Positions 11,317 to 22,200 of a DNA stretch of 45,620 nt are shown in pieces. The stretch is taken from positions 1-45,620 of the forward strand of contig MEDY01000246.1 of NCBI GenBank assembly GCA_001724265.1. Reading direction: 5' to 3'. Position 1 is the first letter of the stretch; every line of letters begins with the position of its first letter. This DNA comes from Rhizaria sp. SCN 62-66 (Eukaryota > Rhizaria, unplaced). The notes below the pieces were generated by a model. The model saw only the letters and a list, made by a program, of their open reading frames with translations. It was not told the origin of the DNA and ran no database searches. Made by a program: the position numbers and the translations under genes.

Positions 11317-14300
11317 TCACAGCTCCTCACTCTTGACCGCCTTCTTCTTCTCGGCAGCAGTCTTCGTGCGCTGGTCCTTGGCTTTCACATCCTTGTTCTC
11401 ATGCGCCTGTGCGGCCTTCATGGCGGCCTCAAGCACGCCATCCTTGGTTGCGTCACGCATGGCCTCCTTGGCGGCCCGCGCGGCGCGCACGGCGGGCAGC
11501 AGCGCGTCGTCTGTCCGCGCGTTCTGCCCCGACTGGAAGAGCCGGCCCAGCACGGGCACGGCGCCCGGGTCCTCAACCGAGGCAAGATACAGCCCCGTCC
11601 CGGCGACGATGTACAGCACCATGTACAGCAGCAGCATCGGCGTCGACAGCCACCCGCCGCCGTTACGGTACTCCGCGCGGCCCCACCAGCCCGCGCGGCC
11701 GCCGCCTAGCCCCGGCAGCAGCGCGCGGCCGCCCGAGCCGGCCTCGGCGGCGGCCTGCCCTCCCAGCGCGCCGCCCTCAGCCAGCGCGGCCGCGGCGGAC
11801 GCGTGCTTGCCCAGGTAGGGAAACAGCAGCCCGGCGTCGCGCGCCTTCTCGAACGACACCTCCTGCATGCGGCGCCGCTGCCGCTGCCGGATAGCCGCCG
11901 CAATCTCGGCCGCGCGCGCGCGCTCGCCGCGGCCGCCCAGCAGCGCCGTCGACACCACGGCCGCGGCCGCGCGGGTCAGCACGCCGCCCACGCCGGACTT
12001 GCCGTTGCCTTTGTCACTGTTCGCATGGCCGCTGTTGGCCACGTTGACATTCGTGACACCGGTGTGCGAGCCCCAGCCGCCGTCCTCGGCGTCGTCGCCG
12101 TTGCCGGCGCCGCCCGCGTCGTCGCTGAGAGCCTGAACCGACTTGTACAGCCCGCTGCTGCCGGCATTGGCGTTGGCAGCGTTGCTGTTGGCCGGCTGCA
12201 GCAGCGTGTCGCCCACGCGCGCGAGCTTTACCGGCACGGGCAGCCCCGCGCCCGCGGGCCCCGCCGCGGCGGCCGCGGCCTCGGCCCGCGCCAGCGCGGC
12301 CCCCAACGCGTCGGGGTCGAACTGCAGCTCGAAGACGTTGTGCTCTGCGCCGCGCGCGTCGAGCGCCAGCTCCCAGAGCCGCGTCGCGTTGGGCAGCGAC
12401 ACGGGCTCCCAGCGGTATTCGCACCGCTCCGAGGGCGCCAGCGCGGAGACCGGCAGCACCTTGCGGGGCTCGTTAGTAGTCGCACCAGAGCCGTCAGCGG
12501 CAGCGGCAGCGCCGGAGCGGAGGGCGGCGGCGAGCGCGGCGACGGCGGGGTCGCTGTTGGCCGAGTCGCCACCATTACCATTGTCGTCGACGAAGACGTC
12601 GCTGGGCGCGACGCGGACCTCGCGCCAGAGCGTGATCGCCGCGGCCTCAGTCGGGGTCAGTTCCAGCGCGGCGAGCGCGGCGGCGGCGACCTTGAGGTCA
12701 GTGAGCGTGAAGTTCTTGCTGAAGTCGTCGACGACGACGCGCACGGGGCGCCGCCGCGGCTCGTAGTCACGGATCAGCGCGCGCCAGTTGGGCGGGGCCG
12801 CAGACTTCGCGTGCGCCGCCAGCGACGCGTAGTACTCGTCGATCTCGGCGTCGGCGGCGGCGGCCTCCGCGTCGTCCTCGTCCTCCTCGCCCTTCTTGTC
12901 GCCGGACTTAGCGCTCGCGGCGGCGGCGGCGGGGCGGCGCGGGCGGTCGCCGGCGTTGCGGCGGCGCAGCGACTGGCCCTCCGCGCCGCTCTTGCCGTTG
13001 CCGGCGCTGTCACTGTTGGAGTCGCTGTCGGAGTCGGAGTCGTCCTCGTCGCTGTTGTCGCCGACGTAGGCCGTGCTGCTGGCATTCTCGGCCCCGCGAC
13101 GCGCGGCAGACGTGGCCGCGTCCTCGGCCACAGCCGCCTTGCGGGCCGCGCGCGCGTTCGCCGCCTTGGCCTTGCTGCCGCCGCTGCCGCCGGCAGAGCG
13201 GCCGTGGGCTGTGGCGGCGGCGGGGCGCGGGAGCGGGGGCGCTCGGCCCTGGGGCACGAGGATCAGCGGGCGCGGCGCGTTGGTCACGAAAAGCGTGATC
13301 GCGGCCGCGCGGGGCTCCAGAATCAGCACGGGCGGGGCCGCGGCATCCATCTCAATCACGCTCACCGCTGTGCCCGCTGCACCAGCGTGCGAGCTGGCGT
13401 TGGTCCCGGCGCCGGCGGCCGCGGCGGTGGTGATGTCAATGACGCCGGCGTCGTCCGCGGCGGCGGTCGCGGAGGCCGAGGGGTAGGCTGCGGTGGCGCC
13501 CGCGCGGTCCGCGTAGTCGGGCAGCACGTCCTCCAGTGGGTCCATAGCGCTCGGCGCGCCCTCGAGCCTGAAAAAGCGATAGAGCAAAAATAACGAAAAG
13601 TATATCAAAATGATGAGGTACTATAAAATATAATGAAACAGTTACAATACGTAATGCTACGCGTTAAAACTGAAAATGAAAGCAATACGTTCATGTTTTG
13701 ATTGTGCAAGGTGTTGCCGCGTACCTGAGCGAGAGGTCCTTCCACTGGACGCCGTGCGGGAGACGGCAGCCGAACATGCGGTAGAGGCGCTGCACGCAGT
13801 AGATAAGGTTCTGCGCACACAGCCGCGGGAGCCCGTAGACGGGCAGCGGGGCAAAGATGCCCGGCAGACGGATGAAGCAGTGCGTGCCCTTGGCCGTGGG
13901 CGCGTCGCCAGGCCCGTTGTGGCCCATCATGATGGGACACATGCGGTATGCCTAAACATAAACATAGTGAATTAGGAATAAAATACATTTAAAAATTAGC
14001 TTAAAATAACGATATAAACATAAAAGTACATCCACAATGACATTGATGCGATTTGAACTCGATATGCCTCATCGAAACAGGATGTTGTCGTTGTTTTTGT
14101 TTTCGAGCGTACCTGGTCGTAGGTCATCTTGGCCTTGGCGACGAGCTTGTGTCCGGGCGGGATGCGCGGACGGTAGCGCCCCGCCAGCGCGGGATCGCGC
14201 GACTCGCTGGGGTCGGGCTGGATCGCCGCCAGCGCGCGCTCCCGGGCCATCGCCTCGGCCATCGCGCCGCTCATCCCCCCACTGTTGCCACTATTAGCAC

Positions 14301-15261
14301 TGCTATTAGCGCCGTGGCCGTGGCCGTCGTCGCTGGCCTCGCTTGCATTGGGCGGCAGCGGCTGGTCGGGCGTGAAGAGCAGCGAGGGCGTCATGGCCTC
14401 GTAGCTGCCTGGCGCGGGCGCGTCGCGCGGCTGCAGTACCAGCGACATGCGCGGCGCGTCGCGGGCGCGCGGCTCGAACATCGACGTGCCGTCGGGACGC
14501 AGGAACAGGATCGGCGTCAGGAAGAAAAAGTCCAGCGTCGTGTCCAGCATCGTCGAGAAGGATCCCGGGTCGTCTTCAAGCGGGGCGGCGGCGCGCAGCT
14601 TGTCGTCCTCCTCGCGCTGCTTGAGCGCAGCCATCTTGGCCTTGATCGCGTCGTAGGCCGCCTGATCAAAGCCCTCACCGTCGCCAAAGCCCTGCGCGTT
14701 CAGCAGCGCCGCAATCGGGTCCGGTACACCCGTCGCGGCGGGCGCGGCGCCCGCAGCGGAGCCGGCGGCGCTGCTGCTGCCAGCAGCAGCGGAAGCCGCA
14801 GTGTTGGTGTGGGCAGCGGAGCCGCCTACGCTGGCGGAGAATGCCGAAGCCAGTGCAGCGGCGGCCGCGTCAGGGTCGTCGCTGCGCTGGAACAGCTGGT
14901 CCAGCCCGCGGGCCATAGACGCGGCGGCGTTCAGCCTATTTGACGAAGCAAGACAACGCGATGTTTAGGTGATGAGTAAGCATCGGTACGTTCAAATGGA
15001 GTGAGTACATGGCAAGCATAATGTCGGATGTCAAAGTTATTTTTGTAGTATACGACACAAATACACGTGTTGAGCAGACATGGCAGGGTGTGCGATGAGT
15101 ACGTATGTGATATGGCGTAGATGTGTTGGTGCGTACCTGAATGCGTCGGGAATCTGCGAAGGGTGGGTGGTAGGGGAGCGGGCGGCGGCGGCGCGCTTGG
15201 CCGCGGCCGCGGTTGCAATCGCGGAGGCCGTGTTCGCGTCCTCGCCGCGGTTGGGCGCCAT
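11317..15261 (-). CDS. unknown protein with one C-terminal membrane segment (four exons)
   Basis: Exons on the minus strand are 15261-15137, 14935-14113, 13951-13725 and 13567-11317, giving 1,141 residues and a TGA stop. The three introns (201, 161, 157 nt) all begin GTACGC, and phases match (2, 0, 2). Two ordered regions stand out. One is around residues 135-180, with DFFFLTPILFLRPDG. The other spans exons 2-4 (about 300-400) and includes MCPIMMGHNGPGDAP, a HCFIRLPGIF segment, and several Cys and aromatic residues. A third ordered region around residues 600-760 contains VRVVVDDFSKNFTLTDLK. One hydrophobic helix at about 1034-1054 (MLLLYMVLYIVAGTGLYLA) precedes a basic Lys-rich tail, as in a tail-anchored or single-pass protein. 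I recognise no family. In-frame ATGs at 15279 and 15324 are alternative starts; 15261 was chosen for its ATGG context. Confidence 0.75.
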
Positions 15262-15666
15262 AAAGTCGTGCGGAAGCATCGTGGGCCAACGAAGGAAATG
15301 GCTGGGAGCTTCGATGCGGCGCAAGCTAGGAGAGTTCGAGAGAGTGGAGCTGAAGGGAGCATGCAGAGGAATAGAGGTGTGAGATCAGCTTGAAGAGGAA
15401 TTTATTTTTGGATTATATAGAATCGTGGTCGCTAAAAATAAATACACTGTAGATTCACGAATTGACGACCGATTTACTGAGATTCCGGTTGTTTTTGATA
15501 GCTGATTCAAACCGTTCAAATTTGTCGACCACCTCGTCGTGACCAACGCAGTGGTACATTATCAGAGTTATGATTTTTCAACATGCTTCTTGGAAGTCTT
15601 ACGTAAAATAAGTTCAATGTATGTATTATATAAGTTAAGTTCTATGATAAATTTAGTTCCTTTCGT
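15262..15666. other. intergenic spacer
   Basis: About 405 bases upstream of the four-exon membrane-protein gene and downstream of the next minus-strand gene. It becomes strongly AT-rich from about 15395. It should carry the promoter of the gene at 11317-15261; no distinct element was recognised. Confidence 0.45.
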
Positions 15667-18615
15667 TCATTCGAGTCCGACGCCGAGCGCGGCCCCCAGC
15701 GCCGTGCGCGAGGTCACGAGCGGCGTTGGCGGCGGGCGCATCTTGAGCGCGACCCTGCTTGCGTCGAAAACACCCGGGCGCTCGCGCTCGCGGTCATGCT
15801 GCTGCTGCGCCGCCACGCACCCAGGCGGCACAAAGGTTGAGGCTCGCGCGGATGCCTTGGTCGGCTGCATGTACCGTGGGGCCGCTGAGGCCTCCGGCTC
15901 GCCATTGTTACCGTGATTGATACCCCTGTTGCCACCGTCCGCCTCATGTGCTGGGCGCCCATAGTGCTGTTGCTGTTGCTGTCTAACGGTGCCGCCGCTG
16001 TGCGAGTCGCGTTCAGTGCCAGATCCAGCACCCATAGTCTCGCTATTGTGCGCTTTGCTCTTGTGTGTACTGTTGTTTCTGTTGCCGTACCCGTCGTGCT
16101 CGTGCTCCTCGATGCGCCGCTGCAGCTCCCAGTACGCGCCCAGCGCGCGGTAGTCCTCCTGCGCGTAGCTGCCGGGGCCCGGCACATCCAGCCCCGTCGT
16201 AAGCGTCAGCCCGCGGCCCTTAGAGCCCTTTCTCTGGATCCGGCTCGGGCTCGCGCTATGACTATGCTGACCCTGGCTGTTTCTCGCCTTCTCCTGCCGC
16301 GCCCGCTTGGCCTCATCGGCGGCAGTCAACGCGACGAGCGTGCGCGTCTTGGGCCGCATCAGCCCGCCCCGCGGTGGCGGCGACCCTGGCCCGCGCGCCG
16401 TTCTGCCCCAGCTCCATGACTCCCCTGTCACGGGGTCCCGCTCGCCCCCTGCCCCGCCCATAGTAGCGCCCGCGTCCTCGGCGCCACCGCACAAGCGCGG
16501 CCGCGGCTCCGGGTGAACCACGGGCGGGCCCTCTGGCGCGGGGAAGCCGTAGGGTCCAGTCCAGTGGCGCGCGCGCCGGGCCTCGAACTGCTCTCGATCG
16601 CGCTGCTGCCGCGCCGCGACGGGGGCCCACACCGCGGCCGCGGGATCCGCGAGCGGCCCGCGCGTGTCACCGCGGCCGGGGCCGTACATGCTCGCGCCCG
16701 GGGCCAGCGTGGGCGCGTGCGAGGCCTGCGTGCGCGCGCCTATCGTCGATGGCGGCAGCGGCGGATACGGGGACACTGCTGCCGCAGCCCCAGTGCCAGC
16801 GCCAGGTGAGCCAGTGCTCGAGGCCTGCGCGGTGTGGGGAATGGGGAGCGTGGCAGTGAGCGGCTGGTTGGGCACGAGGCGGTGGTACATAGATAGCGGC
16901 AGCGGCGGGACCTGGGGAGGGGCGGACTGCCGCGGGCTAGACTGCTGCCGCGGGCTCTGCTGGGGCTGCTGCTGTTGCTGCTTTTTGTCGGGTTCAGCGT
17001 TGGGTGTGGTGTTCGGAGCCTCAGGCTGAGTCTGGGGCTGAGGGTCAGCAGCAGCCAAGCTCGCATCAGCCTCAGCACCATCCTTAGTCTCCACTTCGGG
17101 TGCAGTCCCGGTTGTTGCAGTAGCTGGCTTCTCAGTGCCAGTGCCAAAGCCTTGCTCTTGCTGCTGCAACTGAGTCTGCGACTGCGGCTCCGACTGCGAC
17201 TGTGAGCGCGAGTGCGCAACGGCTTGACTTCCATCCGCAGCCGCAGCAGGCGCATCAACATGAGTCTTTGTCTCATCGCTCTCAGTCGGGGCGCTCTCTG
17301 CAACCGCCTCGTCCTCATTCGGCGCCGCATCGCTGGTCTCGGGCCCTGGCCCTGGCCCTGGGCCTGGCCCAGACTCAGGCCCTGGCCTTGGCACTGGCAT
17401 ACCCAGCCTGGCGGCAATGACGGCGGCCGTCTGCGCCCTCGCGTGGCCGGGGGCGACCCAGGTCGACGCCACGTGGTGCGGCCACGTCACGCGCGGCGCC
17501 TTGTCCCACACGGCGCCCGCGCCCGCGGGCAGCGGCAGCCCTGCGGCCGCGGCCGCCGCGGCGGCCGCGGCGGCGGGCGTCGAGCAGGGCGGCGCCGCGG
17601 GCTTCACGGCGGCCGCGCGCGGGGAAAGCGCACGCGGCGGCAGCTGTGACGCCAGCGCCAGAGCGCGCGGCAGCGAGGCGCTGAACGCGACGGTGCCCGG
17701 GCCGGCGGCGGCGTGACCAGCGCTCGCGTGACCAGTGCCCGCGGGAGAGTGAGCGTGCGCACTGCTGGCGCTGTCGCGCAGCGGGGTCGTCACGGTGGCG
17801 ACGAAAGGAGGCGGCGGGCACGCGTAGACCGACGCGCCGGGGTTCCACGTGCGGCTGAGACCCTGCGAGTGACCGTGAGCGGCACGTGTTCCGCTGCTGT
17901 AGTGACCGAGAGCGCCACGAGCGGTATTGCTGCCGCCAGGACCGCCCGCGCGGCTGCAAGCGCCGCCGTTCTGACTCCCGTCCTCGCTGCCGTACCCGTT
18001 TCTGTGATTGCAGCTGTAACCGTTGTTGTTTGCAGCTGCGGCGGAGCGCTGCGACAGCGTCCGTGAGAGCGTCATGAGGCTCTTAGCAGCGTCGGGATTG
18101 GCAGCCGCGACACGCCGTAGCCACGGGGCGTTGGGGTCCAGAAACGGCCGCTCGCTCCCGCCCTGGCTATCGCCGTCTCGCTGCTGCGTCGCAGCGGCAG
18201 CGGTGGCGGCTTGTGTGGCGGAGAAGGTGGCCGTGTGTAGGCGCGCGAGCGGGTGGAACACCGGCCGGCCCTGCTGCCCGCCGTCCCCCGTCGCCTGCGG
18301 CGGCTGCTGCTGCAGGGCGCGAGCGCGCGCGCGGGCGGCGCGGTCCTCGTCGGCGCGGCGGGCTGACACGGCGGCGGCCTGGGCCACTGCGGCTGCGAAC
18401 CCGGCCGAGGAGACGGGCGGGAACGTGTAAGGGTATGAGGGCACGGCCGGGGACCGCGGAGACGCGGGCGACACGGCACCGGAGCCGCTGCTGGCGTACT
18501 GGCCGGTGTTGGTATACTGGCCGGTGTTGTGGTGGGCGCTGGCGTCGTACTGAGCGGTCTGATGCGGTGAATACGGCCCATCGCCCTGGGGCGCCGCCGA
18601 AGCGCGATATGACAT
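15667..18615 (-). CDS. low-complexity protein with a PG-rich (sperm-tail-like) motif
   Basis: Single exon, 982 residues, TGA stop, start MSYRAS. Most of it is Ala/Pro/Ser/Gln-rich disorder, with repeated Q-T-Q and PGPGPG runs that mirror repeats in the DNA. Normal-complexity islands are few. Residues 160-190 (RPFLDPNAPWLRRVAAANP) may be helical. At about 800-830 a VPGPGSY motif is followed by a helix with YWELQRRIEEHEH. The tail near 945 has RPGVFDASRVALKM. The PGPGSY motif is the core of STPGR/SHIPPO repeats found in many ciliary microtubule inner proteins, but a single copy is weak evidence and the rest does not show the repeat. The gene is divergent from the giant kinase. Function is not assigned. 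Confidence 0.75.
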   Translation of the reverse strand: MSYRASAAPQGDGPYSPHQTAQYDASAHHNTGQYTNTGQYASSGSGAVSPASPRSPAVPSYPYTFPPVSSAGFAAAVAQAAAVSARRADEDRAARARARALQQQPPQATGDGGQQGRPVFHPLARLHTATFSATQAATAAAATQQRDGDSQGGSERPFLDPNAPWLRRVAAANPDAAKSLMTLSRTLSQRSAAAANNNGYSCNHRNGYGSEDGSQNGGACSRAGGPGGSNTARGALGHYSSGTRAAHGHSQGLSRTWNPGASVYACPPPPFVATVTTPLRDSASSAHAHSPAGTGHASAGHAAAGPGTVAFSASLPRALALASQLPPRALSPRAAAVKPAAPPCSTPAAAAAAAAAAAGLPLPAGAGAVWDKAPRVTWPHHVASTWVAPGHARAQTAAVIAARLGMPVPRPGPESGPGPGPGPGPETSDAAPNEDEAVAESAPTESDETKTHVDAPAAAADGSQAVAHSRSQSQSEPQSQTQLQQQEQGFGTGTEKPATATTGTAPEVETKDGAEADASLAAADPQPQTQPEAPNTTPNAEPDKKQQQQQPQQSPRQQSSPRQSAPPQVPPLPLSMYHRLVPNQPLTATLPIPHTAQASSTGSPGAGTGAAAAVSPYPPLPPSTIGARTQASHAPTLAPGASMYGPGRGDTRGPLADPAAAVWAPVAARQQRDREQFEARRARHWTGPYGFPAPEGPPVVHPEPRPRLCGGAEDAGATMGGAGGERDPVTGESWSWGRTARGPGSPPPRGGLMRPKTRTLVALTAADEAKRARQEKARNSQGQHSHSASPSRIQRKGSKGRGLTLTTGLDVPGPGSYAQEDYRALGAYWELQRRIEEHEHDGYGNRNNSTHKSKAHNSETMGAGSGTERDSHSGGTVRQQQQQHYGRPAHEADGGNRGINHGNNGEPEASAAPRYMQPTKASARASTFVPPGCVAAQQQHDRERERPGVFDASRVALKMRPPPTPLVTSRTALGAALGVGLE

Positions 18616-19228
18616 CAGTTACGACACGCTGCGAAAAAAGAACCTCGGATGTAAGGAGACACCTGCGCGACTCACACTAAGAGCGCGTTGTTATGCCGGC
18701 AAAATAAACATATGGGGGAATAGATAGATATGGTTGATGTGTGTGAGAAACGACCTGAGGTTGGGCCATTGCAAAAGTAATGTACGTGTAAACGAAGGCC
18801 TTGCAGTCTTATGTTGGCGGAGTAAAAGTGCAATTATATAAATAATTGTGTCTATAATACTAGGCATATTGTCCAACGAGCAATGACGGTCTATGCGTTT
18901 TCAGATAACTCTTGTAGTACGACACACTCGAAGTTCAATCAAGTTTGGCTTTGTAGCGTCCATGCAATCACTTTCCGCGGAAAATGCACACAATCGCAGG
19001 CCAAGTCAGATTTCTAGCGCAGCATCCTGAAATTTCAGCTATGGTTTGAGTTGTTCAAGGCAGACATTAATTCGAAATATCGACTGGTAGTGCGCATAAT
19101 CCTGCTTTTCTCACCATGATCATCAATTCTCCCAACGTCTCTTATTCTCTTCTTCCTCCCTACCGAGCACACACACCGCCTGAATCCCTCTGCAAACTCA
19201 GTGCTCGCCTTGCGTATATACCCCCACG
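18616..19228. promoter_or_regulatory. divergent promoter region
   Basis: 613 AT-rich bases between the start of the PG-motif gene (minus) and the start of the kinase gene (plus). Both promoters must lie here by layout. The last 60 bases before 19229 are C-rich with a GTATATA sequence only about 12 nt before the ATG, too close to serve as a usual TATA box. No RNA gene seen. Confidence 0.4.
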
Positions 19229-22200
19229 ATGTCCCGCCCGGGCCTCAACGGGCTCCGCGCGTCGGACGCGCCCTTGACGCTGGCCGCCCTTAGATCGGCC
19301 TCGTTGCCACTCTACCCGCTCCTCTCGGCCTCGCTCGCCGCCTCCATCGCGGACTCGGCCCGCGCCTCGTGCGCCCCCGCGGACGACGACAGCGATGACG
19401 GCCCGCTGACCGAGCTGCTCCCGCCCGGGCGCCGCGCGCTGGCGGCCCCCGCGCCGGCCCCGCGCCGCGGCCGTCTCTCGCGCCTACTCGCGGCGCCCCT
19501 GTGGCCGCTGCCCAAGGACGCGTCCCCCGTTCGCTCCCCTGACGCATCATCAGCCTCGGACAACACGGCCGACGACGACAGCGAAGACGCCAGCAGCGGC
19601 GCCGACCACCGCCGGCGCCGGCGCCGGCGCCGCGTCGCTGTAGCCTTCGCAGCTGCCACGCGCGGCCGGCCGTGCCCCGCCTACTGGCTCACGCAGGACG
19701 AGCGCGCCAGGCGGCTTGACTTCCTGCAGAGGCTGAAGCGCAGGATTGACGCCGAGATCACGGTGCTCATGGCCGGCGACTGCGAGCTGCCGCAGTCGGG
19801 CGGCGCGAAGCACGCCCAGAGTAACAACATCGACAACGAGAACGATGACAGTGATGGACACAGCAGTAGCGACGACTCTCATGCAGCCTCTGGCTCCGGC
19901 TCTGGCTCTGGCTCTGACGATGCTGATGCGGAGGCTGGATCTACCGCTGTTGTGACAACGAAGGCCGGCGCAGAGACCGCCCGGTGGGACGCTGAGCTCG
20001 TGCGCCTCTTCGGCCCCCTGCCTCCGACTCGGCTCCCTCTGACTACGGCGAGTCAGCATCAGAATGCGGACACGGTTCGTCACACCGACGACTCGAGCAG
20101 CACCAGCAACGGCAACAACAACAGCGCTGCTGACGAGGGCGCGTGCGCCGATGGCTACGCCAAGAGCTCTGACGATGTCAGCAACTCCGCCGACAGCGGC
20201 CGTGTCCGCAAAGCCGCTGCCCGTGCCGCCCGCGCCAGCGCCCGCGCCAGCGCCCGCGCCCGTGCCCGGGCCTGTACGAGCGCGCTGCAGCGCCGCGTGT
20301 TTGGCACGTGCGCCTACATGGGAGTCCCCAACGCGACGGACAAGGGCGTCTACCTGGACCAGCACGTGTACCTTCCCAGCGAGGCTATCGCCCAAGTCTT
20401 CGCGTCCGGCGCCAGCGCAAGTGCCGCGAGAGGCAGCGAGAGCAACATCAGCATTAGCAGCAACAGCAACAGCAGTACCAGTGTCAGCGCCACGAGTTGC
20501 GCTGTGAGTGCGAGTGCCGCGCCGTTGGTGGCGCTGGCGCCTCTGCCGGTCCCCTCGTCTCTCGCAGCGCTGGCGCACACGGACCAAGCGCGCGGTCCCA
20601 ACACTGCTAGCGCGAGCTCTCTGAGCAGCAGCGCTCGCGCCGCCTCCGTCGCGGCGCTGCCCTTCGTACCGCTGCCGCTGCCGCCGTCCTCGGCCACCGC
20701 GGCCCTGCTGTGCGCAGTGGCCACGCCCTCGGCGCTGGCCCCAGGGCGCAACTGCGCACTCGCCCGCCCCGCCGCGGCCGCCTTCGCGCGCTCGTTCAAC
20801 TCCTGGGCCCTTGCCACGCTTGCCGCCAAGACGCGCAATGCCACTGGCCCGAGCGCGTGCTCGACACATGCGACTGCGCCCGTGTCCGTACCTGTACCGG
20901 TGCCCGCGGCGTGCGTGGCCGCGGGCGCCGACGCGGGCGCCATGGACGCGCTGCTCGGCGTCCTGGCCACGGCAGGCGCCGCACTTAGTGAAACAGCGAA
21001 TATCATTCATACCGCGTCCTCACCCACCGCTGCTGCTGCTTCTCATAGCACGAGCGCGGACAGCATCACGTACGCCCACGCGATTGTCGCCTGCGCGACC
21101 GACTGCGCCAGCGCCAGCGCCGGTGCCGGCGCCGGCGCCATCGCGCCCCCCGCGGCCGTGCCGACCGCGCTGGTGCCTGTCGAGGCCGCGGCGGCCGCGC
21201 TCGCGGAGGCCCACTTCGCGCGCTCTCTGCTCGCACACGCGCGGCGCAGGTTCGCCCACGGCTCTGCAGCCGGCGGCTCTGCAGTCAGCGGCACCGCGGC
21301 CAGCGGCTTCGCAGCCGGCGGCGCGGCGCCGGCGCCGTGGCAGGAGCAGTGGCGCGCGTGGACGCGTGAGCTCCTCGAGGAGGTCTGGCCCGGCGCGTCC
21401 GTCGCCTGCTCGCAGTCGCCCGCTGCGGCCGCGGCTGCCGCGGGTTCTTGCGGTGGCGGCTTCAGCGCTGATGCGGGCGCGGCGCTGTGGGCAGTGATGG
21501 CGCGTGCGGTGACCGCGCCGCCGCCGTTGCAGTACGGGACCGAGTACCTGGGCACGAGCACCGCGGCCAGCAGCAGCGACAGCGACGACAGCGACGTCAG
21601 CGGCAGCAGCAGCAACGAGAGCGAGGCGGCTGAGAGCGACCGGTCCGGCTCTGGCTCCGAGTCGCGGTCACGGTTCAAGTCGAAGCGTCGGTCTAAGCGG
21701 CTGGTTTCTGGCCACAGTAGTGACAGCAGTAGCAGCTACAGCGGCGACGATGATGACGAGGACGAGGACGAGGACGATGAGGACGCATACGACTCGGCTA
21801 ACGAAGACGACGATGCGAACGAGGATGCCGATGACGAGGACCACATCGAGGACGAGGACGATGACGAGGACGAGGGCAGCACCGGCGCAAACGATAGCGA
21901 AGAGGGCCACCTCTCCAGCTCCCAGTCGCCCTCCCGGCCGGGCTCCCCGGCGCTGTCGTCGAGCGCGGACTCCATCGAACGGCGCCTGGACGACCTGTCG
22001 TTCCTGGACCAGGCGCTTTTCGGCGACCGCGACCGGGGCGGCGCGGACCAGCACCTCAGCGACTGTGAGCGCGGATGCGCAGAGACGCACCGCAGCCGCA
22101 GTCAGCGCCGCCGCAGGAAGGCCGCTGCGTGCAGCGCGAATCCAGGCTCTGGCAGCAAGCAGCGCAAGCGCGCGGGTAGCAGCGGCGACGACGACGCGAG

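Noticed and set aside
13605-13988. Alternative frame over exon 3 of the membrane-protein gene
   Set aside because: It breaks at both intron boundaries, while the chosen frame links exons 2, 3 and 4 in matching phases.
14050-14085. GTTCAAATC, a T-loop-like motif, on the minus strand in an intron
   Set aside because: The flanking bases do not form a T stem and no D or anticodon arm is present; not a tRNA.
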